A DNA stretch of 16,194 nt from Neonectria sp. B-13 (Eukaryota > Ascomycota > Sordariomycetes > Hypocreales > Nectriaceae): positions 3,147 through 19,340 of the forward strand of contig NOKP01000125.1 in NCBI GenBank assembly GCA_002682825.1. Direction: 5' to 3'. Within the stretch, counting starts at the first letter, position 1; each line of letters opens with the position of its first letter. Below are positions 7,754 to 16,008 of this stretch, one piece after another. Position numbers and translations under genes: made by a program. A model generated the notes under the pieces. It was not told where the DNA came from and ran no database searches. It was given only the letters and a program-made list of their open reading frames with translations.

Positions 7754-9405
7754 TTAACCCCACTTCACGGCGTTCACCATCCTGGGGCTCATCCTCCGCC
7801 GATCTGCCATGCCATTCCGCGTGATCCTGTCTTCCGTTACCAAGAAAGACGTGGGAAACCACTCCGGCATGTTGGCAGTGGTATTTGCACTATCGACAGA
7901 GCAGTGGTCCAAAATCATGTTGCTGAGTGCTTGCCCACAGAGCCAGGCAAAGCACATGCCCTCCCCGTCATATGCTGCCGATATCCACTCCGCACCAACC
8001 GTGGCATTGTGGGATGAACGAGTCGTGATACTCTCAGGGAGGCGGCCCACAAATGGGCGACCATCACCAGAACTTCCTTCAATCCCCACCCAAACGCGTT
8101 TGGTCCGGCCAGGCCAAACGCCAGCATTAGCGGTATGCGGGAAGTTTGTTCTCTCAGGACCCCATTTGTCGTAGCCGAAATAGTTGGAGAGAGCACCATT
8201 TAGGTACGATGCCGTGACATGGCTGGGAGGGACGCTGTCATCCAGGTCGCTCGTGGTTGATGTGCTGTCATCGTCCTCGCCGATGCCACCGCCGAACATG
8301 TACTCGCCATTCTGGGGCATCTGAACGATATAGTCCATACCATTCCGGTAAAGAGACCAAGCACGGCCACCCGGCAGACTGACGTTGCCTGTATAGATGG
8401 GCCATTGTCCCGCCTTAGGGAGACCGCTTCCGCCGAGCTGGGCGCTCATATGCAACCGCCCTCCACTAATGGCCCCCTGGAGACCGGGAACAAGGTGGGG
8501 AATCCAGGCGTTCGCTGCATGAACGATGTGTCTCGTGAGAATACTGCCGCGAGCCGTGGTGACTTGAAAGTTAAAGGGCGTCGATGGGTCACTGACAGCA
8601 GTGATATTCAGAGCCGGAGTACTAGTGTCCAGAGAAAAGCTGGGATAAGTGTTGAGAAGGTCTTTCAAAGCGTGCGTCACGAAACGGTAAGGCCAGATGG
8701 CTCCCGCCATTTTTGAAGTACCAGTCAGAATACCGGTAACTTCGGGAAGAAGTGATATCTGGAGTAGGTCTTAGTATGCTAATTGTAAGGTGCATTGGGT
8801 CTCATTACCTTCCGAGCCTCAGCATTGTCGAACTTGTCCCACTCAGCCCCAATATCGGGGACTTCTCGCTTCAAAACATCCAGTTGTTCCACAGCCTCCT
8901 TCCACTGTGCCTCATCAAAGAATCCATCAATGCTGTCCACTGTCCTAGCCTCAGCAGCTTGTCGGCCCTCCTCAGGGAGCTCATTTGCAGCTGAAATCAG
9001 CGCGTCGACGTGGGCTGAGCGCAGTCTTGTGATTTTAGCAGCCTCGGGTTGGGATACTACTTCTTTGGCTCCCGCGTATTCCGAGTAAGAAGATGGCCTA
9101 ATGTGGCCGCCATTTCTTCCAGTTGCCCCAGAACAGGCTTGGCGGGCCTCGAGCATGGCGATGTTGAGTGGATTGGTCTTGCTGCCTTGTTTGAGCAGAT
9201 GCCACGCAACACTGGCACCTGTCAGGCCCGAACCAATGATCACCACATCGGCTGTTGCGGGAAGCTCCTGCGATTGGTGATCGGCGACATCTTTGTGCGG
9301 CGGGATCTGCCAGTAAGAGATGCTAGGATTTGGAAAGGGCAGCCCTGGATCCTGGCAGAGCACTGCAGACGGCAGGCAAGCGACGTAGACAAAGAGTGAT
9401 TTCAT
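7754..9405 (-). CDS. Secreted-type FAD-dependent oxidoreductase (DAO family)
   Basis: Model: complement join(7754..8758, 8809..9405), 533 aa. The 50-bp intron starts GTAATG, has an ACTAAG branch and ends CTCCAG; it lies between codons. The N-terminus (MKSLFVYVACLPSAVLC) is a hydrophobic signal peptide. The FAD-binding Rossmann motif VVIIGSGLTGASVAWHL has GSGLTG at 58-63. The next family marker is CSGATGRNGGHIRPSS, as in glycine/D-amino-acid-type oxidases. The C-terminal half shows VHAANAWIPHLVPG, then WVGIEGSSGDGRPFVG and the closing flavin motif WISAAYDGEGMCFAW. Several N-x-S/T sites fit passage through the secretory pathway. Such enzymes oxidise C-N bonds of amines or amino acids with O2 or another acceptor. 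The substrate cannot be read from sequence. The next gene upstream on the same strand is an MFS transporter. The start is set by the only ATG that yields a signal peptide. Confidence 0.88.
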
Positions 9406-9510
9406 AGTAAATAAGAAACGAAAAGTATAATGATCTGATCAAGATCTGGTTACAGAACAGGTAATTACAGTTAGAATTTTCTGTCTCTAAAAAAGAAGGC
9501 AGGATACTCC

Positions 9511-9516
9511 TTTATA
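9511..9516 (-). promoter_or_regulatory. TATA-like box of the oxidoreductase gene
   Basis: TATAAA on the minus strand, about 106-111 bp upstream of the ATG at 9405. The distance is normal for an ascomycete TATA box with a short 5' UTR, and no better candidate lies between. Confidence 0.45.
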
Positions 9517-9664
9517 TTCTGCATTATGGGCCAAGAGGCGATGCTGGGCTACTGTAAGCGGATAGCTATGATCCCAGCGAGTTGAGCCACCCCTCACTAC
9601 ATGTTTCTGTCTACTATGACTATTTGTTGACTTTCTCGTAACTAACTACTAGAAGTTATCACTC

Positions 9665-9725
9665 TTACGGCGCAGCCAATCGGTGAATCCGGGCCTATTC
9701 GTTTACGGCAGAACCAATCGGCGAA
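9665..9725. repeat. Two 23-bp direct repeats with CCAAT boxes
   Basis: TTACGGCGCAGCCAATCGG followed by TGAA at 9665-9687 matches TTACGGCAGAACCAATCGG followed by CGAA at 9703-9725, with four mismatches and starts 38 bp apart. Each holds a CCAAT pentamer, the site of the fungal HAP/CCAAT-binding complex. They lie 260-320 bp upstream of the oxidoreductase start, on the strand opposite to it. A TACGGCG/CGCCGTA inverted pair (9666 and 9746) flanks the array. Confidence 0.65.
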
Positions 9726-10171
9726 CAGAAAATCCTAGCGAGTAACGCCGTATAACATAGCCCCAGCAACGTCACGCTAGTACTTCCATATAGAAATTCG
9801 TCTTTACCGCTATTCTCCGCGGAAGACCCAGTCCAATGCAACACTCGAGCCGTTACCTTGGCCTGCTACCCATCCCAAGTGCTTCGGATTTGAGCTGAGT
9901 GACGTCGGGTGTTACAAAGTGGTGGTGTCTAGCATCTAGCCTCTTGTAAATTACGCAATCTGCCTGCCACTAGGCAGAGGCTCCCATGCCTGTATTAATG
10001 GTTGATCGGTGTGACTCAATGGCGCGCAACAATGCCTGATCAGCCGTATTTACAAAAAAGTCGGCGAGAATGGTGCATTTGGTGAATAAAAGCTTCACTA
10101 CTTGGCTCAGAGAACCTTCTTCTGAGCCATTTTCAAATCTCCTCACAGAGTCGGCTCTTTAACCTCTCTGC

Positions 10172-10372
10172 ATGATGAATCATGATTCCGCATTCACCCA
10201 CCAGGGTCCCTCCGAGTCTGGCCATCACCCACCTGCTGGTCCATCGGCTGTATTGGACATGCTGCTTCCAGGATTCAGCTTTCTCTTATACACCATTCAC
10301 GCCACTTTTGGGACTGATTCCACCTTACACATACCTTTCATTCTTCTCCTCGGGGCCTTGATCCTTGCTTAG
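10172..10372 (+). pseudogene. N-terminal relic of a BCS1-like AAA ATPase
   Basis: The frame starts MMNHDSAFTHQGPSESG and then reads AVLDMLLPGFSFLLYTIHA and IPFILLLGALILA before TAG. The LDxLLPGFSxL pattern followed by a short hydrophobic helix is what I know from the N-terminus of fungal BCS1-like mitochondrial AAA proteins. After the TAG the same frame continues protein-like as TYAGENVGELIQ, about where the family goes on after the helix. No BCS1 core or AAA Walker motifs follow. The MFS gene on the other strand ends at 10484, so only about 70-85 codons survive. It looks like a truncated duplicate with a point stop. The family call rests on a short match. Confidence 0.45.
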
Positions 10373-10483
10373 ACGTATGCTGGCGAAAATGTTGGTGAAC
10401 TGATTCAAGGCGCTCTTAAATTTAATCCCCTGCTCCAATCTCGATCCGAGTCAAGTTGGTACCACCACCGCTTGATAATACTA

Positions 10484-12462
10484 TCAAAGCCGAAAAAGCT
10501 CCCTCTTCTTAGCCATCGCTCGGTAACTATCGGCCGTCTTCTCGCGGATTCTCTTCCCCCAAATAAGGAGCGGAACATGAGAAAATGCCATAACAGTTGC
10601 CCAGATACCCATGACGATCGACATGTTCTGCACACCTTGGGCATCCATCCAAGGAACCAGGGCGAAAGAGATAGCAATGCTGAAGCAGTTGCGAATAAAT
10701 GCTACCCCGATGAACGCCTCTCCGGTAACCTGAAATAGGTTAGAAGAGTAGCATCAAGAGCTCAAGGGCACTCACTCCTTGATAACTGTCAATAAGTATG
10801 CAGAGTGCCACATCACTGATACCACCGAGGCCAAAACCGAAGATGGCACTGCCCAGCGACGGGTAGATCCAATGCATGCCCTACTATCATCAGCATATCA
10901 TTGAGGCAAGCGTAGAAGCCGCCATACCTTTGCCGCGGTTACTCCAAACATTATGAAGCCAGTTCCCATAAGGGCAGCAGGAAAGTGATTAAGGTGAAGC
11001 CGCATCTCGGGCTCATAGTAGCCGTAGTTCTTTCGAGCAAACCATAACACAGTTCGATCAGATAATGCACCCCATACAGAGCCAAGAATACATCCGATAA
11101 AGACTCCAAGACTCATGTTACCGACGCCGACGGTTCCAAAGTTATAGGGAGGTTGTGTAAACACGATAGAGATGAGGGCGGATTGTGCTGAAATCCAGCA
11201 TAGACAGAATGCGTACGTGAGAGCCGTGTACATAACTGCTGGGAAGCGGAAGAGAATGAGCGCGGATGTGCAGACAATTTGCCAAAGGCTCTCGTCTGTT
11301 TTCGTGACGAGGCGTAGGCGTTGCCGCCAAGTAAGAAGTGGGATATCTGGGTTGATGTGATGGGCTGTGTTGGTGACCTGAGGTGTGATGGTGGTACTTG
11401 GTTCCGCAGTCTCGGATGCTGAGCTAGTATCCTTCTTCGTGGCGGAGCTTGGCCGCTCTGGAGAGGCTTGAAGTACCCGGGCTTCAATCCGAGGGATATA
11501 CTTGCTCTCTTCGAAGAAAAGACAGAAGTAGATCAGCAGCACGGCCTCGACTGCGAAGGTAACCCAGTAGCATAATCTCCAGTTACCATCGGCGGCCATA
11601 TATCCAGCGATGATGGAGCTGAGGAAACTCTAAGACGGGTCAATCACGGCAGTCCACAACTTTCCAAGTGATTGATGACGTACTCCTATCATAACCACGA
11701 CCATGTACAAGCCATTGGCGGTACCACGCTGGTGAACAAAGTACAAATCCGCAATCTGCCAGAAGTCAGCAGAAGACGCCGACAAGGAGCAGTGTTGCCT
11801 ACCGTCATCTCAACGATAGTCTCGTTCGTAGCACTGGCCAGGCCAAAGATCATTTGCGAGATGTATAGCTCAGGAAGAGTGCTCAGGCAAGCTGAACACA
11901 CAGCTGTAGCGAGGATGATAGCCGACGAGAGGATATACATCGATCTCCGTCCGTATTTGACTGCGGGAGGAATGAATATGATGCAGCCCAGTGCTGTACC
12001 GACATAGTTAAGGGCTGAAGCAGTGTTGAGCTGCCCGTAGTTCCAGCCGAATTCGGGGATCCAGAGGACCCAGAAAACGAGGGGCAGGGAGGTCCTAGGA
12101 GAGAGAGAGGGTTAGTTGGGGTTCTGAAGAAGGGCTGAGCGACGAACTCACTGAGTGAAGATGATGGCTGTAAGAGCAAGCGTAGGAACAAAGTTCATCA
12201 GCTTTCGGTTACGACTCCAGTTCTTCAAAGGGTCAGCCGCTGCTGTGGAATGGCGCGAGAGTCAATTACCAAGGGGTCGTTGGGGTCATCGGAGGGCATG
12301 GGCTGTGGCACGAGCTGTGGTTCTTCAACAGCGCCGTCTTCTGTCCTCCTTTGTTTAATGGACGTCCGATGGCTGGAGTCGCGAGTACAAACCTCGAATG
12401 AGACGGACTGTGCCAGGGGGCATCGAGAACTCCGGAGGAGGCGGTTCAATGTGTCGAGTCAT
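10484..12462 (-). CDS. MFS transporter, DHA1/HOL1-like drug:H+ antiporter type
   Basis: Eight exons: complement join(10484..10729, 10776..10880, 10928..11629, 11684..11755, 11803..12094, 12152..12222, 12270..12337, 12393..12462), 541 aa. All seven introns are 46-57 bp with GT...AG ends, and every junction keeps frame. The cytosolic N-terminus reads EFSMPPGTVRLIRDGAVEE, then DDPNDPLNWSRNRK, a hallmark of this fungal family. Transmembrane helices follow. The motif-A-like loop VGTALGCIIFIPPAVKYGRR lies at about 101-120, then FGLASATNE and DLYFVHQRGTANGLYM. A long Ser/Thr-rich central loop (about residues 220-270) separates the two six-helix halves. The C-terminus is basic (KTADSYRAMAKKREL). It should be a plasma-membrane proton-coupled exporter or importer of small molecules; the substrate is unknown. 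It is transcribed in the same direction as the oxidoreductase and the DUF3237 gene. The start is the ATG at 12462, the only one giving the complete N-terminal signature. Confidence 0.9.
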
Positions 12463-13287
12463 GGTGATCAGTGGCGAACTGCGAAGAGCGTATAGAGATT
12501 CAATCTCCTCGGTAAACAGAAGAGGACTGCTCTGCTGTTATTTTCGACCATGCTTGCTCCGTTCTGCGCAGCTCTTATGTAGATGATCATGGCAATGTAA
12601 GAGGTTGATCTCTCCAGAAAGGCTGTGTGATAAAGGGTGTCCGGGGTATGGCAGCGACGGCACCGCCTACTAAAGACAGTTAGCGCTATTATGACGATCG
12701 TTTTGCCACCTTTCCTAGATAGACACCTTCAAGATAGCCGGCAAGCGGGGGCCGAAAAAATGGCCCCGAGGAGGCAGAGAGACCTCAAAGACAAAATACG
12801 TCGATCATTCTCCTGTACATGATGCCCTAATACGCCAGAAGATTTGTGTCACTCGCGCTTTTAGTGTGTCATTTTTTCTGACCCCCGGCTTGACCGATTT
12901 CATGTTGAGCCGGCTCAAGTCCCGGATAGCGGGGAAAGCGGGGGGGGGGAGGCCAGCCTGTCTGTCCGTGGCGGCTTCACTGGCTGTGGATATGATCATG
13001 GGACTAATCGGACAGAGTCCGGGGAGAGATGGGGGCGAGTCATAATCCAGACGTATGCGGGAGTTGGTTGACACTTGGTAGCCGCCTTATCCTGCTTAGT
13101 TGAGGACAAGACTTGCTCTTAACTCCCTTGAAGTCTGAAATTGAGTCCAACATACTACTCTATGACAATGTCTTAGCCATTGTCGTTCAAGATGTCGAGA
13201 AGAGCAAATTCAACACTAGCGAAAGCCAGTTCAGAGTTCAGAGACCAGTGCAAATCCGATACAAAGCACATGATTGCAACGTGTGGC
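12463..13287. other. Promoter side of the MFS gene and 3' side of the DUF3237 gene
   Basis: No gene is supported; a minus-strand open frame at 12805-13074 lacks protein character. The region contains a perfect 14-bp palindrome at 12905-12918, a run of ten G at 12940-12949 and a short hairpin, GGGGCC-gaaaaaat-GGCCCC, near 12748-12767. The MFS start is at its left end and the DUF3237 stop at its right end, so it should carry the MFS promoter and the DUF3237 3' UTR. Confidence 0.45.
12905..12918. promoter_or_regulatory. TTGAGCCGGCTCAA perfect palindrome
   Basis: A gapless 14-bp perfect palindrome about 445 bp upstream of the MFS start codon. Its half-site TTGAGCC also occurs at 9582 upstream of the oxidoreductase and within the palindrome at 3756. 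The centre, CCGG, offers everted CGG/CCG triplets, which suits a dimeric zinc-cluster regulator. The role is inferred from symmetry and position only. Confidence 0.35.
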
Positions 13288-13933
13288 CTATCGACCCACA
13301 TACACATCCTCAACATTTTGACCCGGAAAGTTTGTCAACCGCCAGCAGTCAATGATAGCCGCGCCTCCGTATGACTGCAATGCCCCAACAGCCACAATCC
13401 CATTCATCCAGTTATACGGACCATTGCCCGCGGCTTCAAACGTGATGTGTGTAAAATACTCAACCTGATCCTGCGAGTAGCTCGCGTCCACAGAGTCTTC
13501 AAAGTCAAACGTCACTCCTGGGCCGGGTCGGAAGAGGCCGCGAGCTTGGACAAAGATGTGGTGTCCGTCTGAGGTTTTGATGGTATACCTTGCATCGAGC
13601 TTGTAATAAATCTGTGAATGTTTGTGAGCATACTGACTAGGTCGAGGCGAGGAGAGTTACCTTTTTGGAGTGAATTTGCTCGGCCCAGTCAGCACCGCTA
13701 TTTTCCACCACGACACCCTCTATGCCAGGTCCTTTTACGGTGCCGGACTGAATGTGGCCAATTGACCGACTGACACCTGTGCCCATCACATTCGAGATGT
13801 CGTAGCCGTCTGTCGGATGCATCTTGGCATCGAGACGGTACACAAACTCCAGAGATGGTGCTCTCATGGAGGGTACGTCGGGATACAAGGCATTTCCAGG
13901 GCTCTCACGGACGGTGTGACTTTGTTGCGTCAT
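13288..13933 (-). CDS. DUF3237-like protein
   Basis: Model: complement join(13288..13611, 13661..13933), 198 aa. The 49-bp intron (GTAACT...TTCACAG) lies between codons; without it the frame stops within a few codons. Family features, in order: LEFVYRLDAKM near the start of the domain (about 28-38), a glycine-rich strand SGTVKGPGIEGVVVENSGAD (about 63-82), then KLDARYTIKTSDGHHIFVQA (about 95-114) and FEAAGNGPYNWMNGIVAVG near the end. DUF3237 proteins are small single-domain beta-barrel proteins of unknown or poorly known activity, often found beside catabolic enzymes. No signal peptide or membrane helix is seen, so it should be cytosolic. The start at 13933 puts about 27 residues before the domain. 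It diverges from the acetyltransferase gene across 497 bp. Confidence 0.8.
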
Positions 13934-14430
13934 AGTGTGACAGGGTAGGATTGAGCAAGTGAAAAGGGGGACTTGGTGTTGAGGGACTTCAGGCAGAGAT
14001 AAGTCAATGCAACAGGAACAGGGACCCGTCAGCAATCCCACGATTGTCGTTTATGTACGTCCTCAATCATACCATGCAAGCCAACACAGACTCCTCGGGT
14101 TCCTGGATATGCCTCCCAGATAAGACGCAACCCCAAGTATCATCGTAGCTAATGCACCCCATACGAGCGCGCGGCACCGCCTGACGAATATGGCTTAGTA
14201 GCATTCTTCGTATCTTTCTTACTACTTTTAGAAGGCCGTGCCGCGCAGGTTAAGTGGGGTTTGGAGTTCCCCTGCAGGGACTTGACGGCGACCAGCAACA
14301 GGCAGACTTTCTATATATTACTGCGCGGTAGTGTCTGGCGAGATTTCCATGTTTTGAAGCTCCAGGTACTCTGTCTATCCTTTGACCCTCCTTGTTCCAG
14401 CCAAGACTTCACGCACCCACCACGTTGAGG
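13934..14430. promoter_or_regulatory. Shared divergent promoter region
   Basis: This 497-bp stretch separates the start codons of the DUF3237 gene (minus) and the acetyltransferase gene (plus), so both promoters lie in it and the pair may be co-regulated. A TATA-type sequence (TATATA, 14312-14318) lies about 115 bp upstream of the plus-strand ATG. CCCTGCAGGG at about 14270-14279 is a short palindrome. No clear box was assigned to the minus-strand gene. Confidence 0.5.
14312..14318 (+). promoter_or_regulatory. TATA-like box of the acetyltransferase gene
   Basis: TATATAT on the plus strand, about 115 bp before the ATG at 14431, within the normal range for an ascomycete TATA element. Confidence 0.4.
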
Positions 14431-15250
14431 ATGGCCACCTCTGCGCGCTCAGCCGTCCAGATGCGACCTTTGAGCCTCGGTATGTGCAGTCGTCGTCACA
14501 CAAAGCATCACAGCCGCTGACACGTGTTCTTCTTCAAGACTCTAAGTCAGTCTCAGCTGCCGCAAAGACACTCAGTCTCTCCTTCGCCTCAGATCCTCTC
14601 ATCCGCTGGCTCAATCGAAACCCGAATGGTCCGGGCTGGGAGAGTTTGCAGCCGACCCTGCAGCAATGGCAAGAGGCGCGCATGCGCGAGTACACGGTCC
14701 GCGGAATCGGAATGGAAGCTGTCACCCAAGGAGACAATCCTGCTAGTGTCGGGGTCTGCTTCTTGTTTCCTCCGAAGTCGCAATATAGATGGCTTAACCC
14801 CTTGTGGTGGCCCGCGTACTTGAGGGTCTTCTGGGATCAACACTGGGTGAAGTCAAGTGAACCATTCGCAGATGAAAAGGTGAGAAAGGATAACACAAAA
14901 CGCTCTGAGAGACCAACTAATCTGGTCATTAGCGAATCGAGACCATGATGGATACTCACTATGCATCCGCGGACAAGATCAAGAGCAAATACCCCCCCAA
15001 CACGCTTTATTGCCTCGAAATCGCAGCCGTCAGGCCCGACACTCAAGGAATGGGAGTCGGTGGAGCGATCATGAGATGGGTAATCGACCGATTAGGTAGC
15101 TCGCCGTGTTTCTTGGAATGCACGAATGAGAAGAATATTGGGTTCTACGAGAAGTACGGGTTTAAGCTGGTGGATGAGAAGAAACTCGCGGATCCAAACT
15201 GTTCTTCAAGTACAACATTCTATTACATGGTGAGGGACCAGACGAGTTGA
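14431..15250 (+). CDS. GNAT-family N-acetyltransferase
   Basis: Three exons: join(14431..14479, 14539..14879, 14933..15250), 235 aa. Intron 1 (59 bp) is GTATGT...TTCAAG with a GCTGAC branch; intron 2 (53 bp) is GTGAGA...ATTAG. Both keep frame. The start MATSARSAVQMRPLSL leads straight into KSVSAAAKTLSLSFASDPLI, the usual opening of fungal GNAT proteins (response to a bulky first helix pair). The acetyl-CoA-binding motif A is LEIAAVRPDTQGMGVGGAIM, with Q168-G-M-G171-V-G173 fitting the Q/R-x-x-G-x-G/A rule. Motif B follows as CFLECTNEKNIGFYEKYGFK. It should transfer acetyl from acetyl-CoA to an amine of a small molecule or protein; the substrate is not readable. No signal peptide. The middle part (residues about 95-130, Trp-rich) is probably the substrate-binding insertion. 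Confidence 0.88.
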
Positions 15251-15699
15251 GGTAGTCGTAGTCAGACACAAGTTTGACCTCTTCGAGGACTGCCTCCAGG
15301 CATTGTATAGATATGTATACCGTAATCGGTAAATCAAATACACTAAAGCTCCTTTGACTTCAAACGAATCATGGTCTCGCTGGCATTATCCTTGCCCCTT
15401 ATCAAGGTCGGGCCGTGGAGGGGATTACCGAGATGCAATGTCAAGAGATTAAAGGCTCTCCGAGAAGCGCAAACTTCGCTTAGTTGCATTTATCTCCGCA
15501 TTCTAGGCTATCTCTGCAAGCCACCTGCACCCCGCTTTTGAGAAGGCCGAGGTTTCGATATGTTGATCTTGCTGATAAAGGGCACCGATGATACAGAGTC
15601 AAGCACACACAACGTCCTGTGACTGACATCTCGCCGTGGACTTGGTTAGGACGCAGATAGGTCTACTCATTCGATCCAGTGTTTCGTTGCGGAGCCTCC
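15251..15699. other. Gene-free stretch between the acetyltransferase and the zinc-cluster gene
   Basis: No coding region is supported. The left part should hold the acetyltransferase 3' UTR (AT-rich, with TATAGATATGTATA at about 15306-15319). The right part should be the promoter of the zinc-cluster gene that starts at 15700. No clear TATA or palindromic site stood out. Confidence 0.4.
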
Positions 15700-15892
15700 A
15701 TGATCCAGCGGTCGCGTCGTGGGTAAGCCAATCCAGTGATCCACTCACTTCAATCCTCCTTTCGGACCCATGAGCATATACTACCTGATTATACGATACT
15801 GAGACCCTGCAGTTGTTGGACTTGCAAACGGCGCCATAAAAAATGTGATGAGACGCGTCCAGTGTGCGAGAGGTGCAGCCAGTCAGGCTTGT
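15700..15892 (+). pseudogene. Zn2Cys6 transcription factor, cut off inside its zinc cluster
   Basis: Model: join(15700..15722, 15813..about 15892), with a 90-bp intron (GTAAGC...CCTGCAG). The splice makes MIQRSRRGCWTCKRRHKKCD, then ETRPVCERCSQSGL. Spacing is canonical, C-x2-C-x6-C-x6-C-x2-C, up to the fifth cysteine. The sixth, expected a few residues on (GLxC), is missing because the sequence changes at about 15891-15896 into the A/T-rich repeat end of a hAT transposon. The remaining frame reads T-N-K-S-N-Q and stops soon after. The two basic segments flanking the first cysteine pair mark the DNA-binding face. Next to the acetyltransferase, it would be the natural local regulator. The rest of the gene should lie beyond the right edge, past the transposon. 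Here it is disrupted. Confidence 0.75.
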
Positions 15893-15900
15893 CAACAAAT

Positions 15901-16008
15901 AAATCAAATCAAATCGAGCGTCCAATTTGATTTGATTTGGATACAAATATGATCGATTTGATTTGATTTGATTTGATTTGGATCGATTTGGATCGATTTG
16001 ATTATTTG
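15901..16008. repeat. TTTGA-type repeats with a 14-bp perfect hairpin
   Basis: AAATCAAATCAAAT at 15901-15914 is the exact reverse complement of ATTTGATTTGATTT at 15925-15938, with a 10-base loop. From 15950 to about 16008 further TTTGA units alternate with GGATCGA units. These lie just inside the presumed transposon end and could be subterminal transposase-binding sites, common in hAT elements, or a replication-slippage product. Confidence 0.8.

Larger units (their letters stand above)
9406..10171. other. Upstream region of the oxidoreductase
   Basis: No gene is seen here. The part nearest 9405 carries the oxidoreductase promoter: a TATA-like box at 9511-9516 (minus), a GATC-rich inverted patch near 9432-9447, a TTGAGCC half-site at 9582 and two CCAAT-bearing direct repeats at 9665 and 9703. 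The rest up to 10171 shows nothing further that I can name. Confidence 0.5.

Noticed and set aside
7530..7862. Minus-strand open frame overlapping the oxidoreductase end
   Set aside because: It overlaps the real gene's last codons in another frame and lacks recognisable protein features.
12805..13074. Minus-strand open frame of 89 codons
   Set aside because: No ATG-plus-domain logic, composition follows the DNA's G/C tracts, and it overlaps the presumed MFS promoter.
13637..14041. A longer N-terminus for the DUF3237 gene
   Set aside because: The extension starts at a GTG and adds a Cys-rich segment unlike the family. The ATG at 13933 is the better start.
14382..14948. A longer unspliced plus-strand frame over the acetyltransferase first exons
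   Set aside because: It begins at TTG, not ATG, lacks the family's N-terminus and runs into intron 2. The spliced model from the ATG at 14431 gives a proper GNAT start.
7754..15250. Classical secondary-metabolite cluster
   Set aside because: No polyketide synthase, NRPS, terpene cyclase or similar backbone gene is present in the window.
15901..16008. Short tandem repeats as a CRISPR-like array
   Set aside because: Units are 5-10 bases with no unique spacers, in a eukaryotic transposon end.
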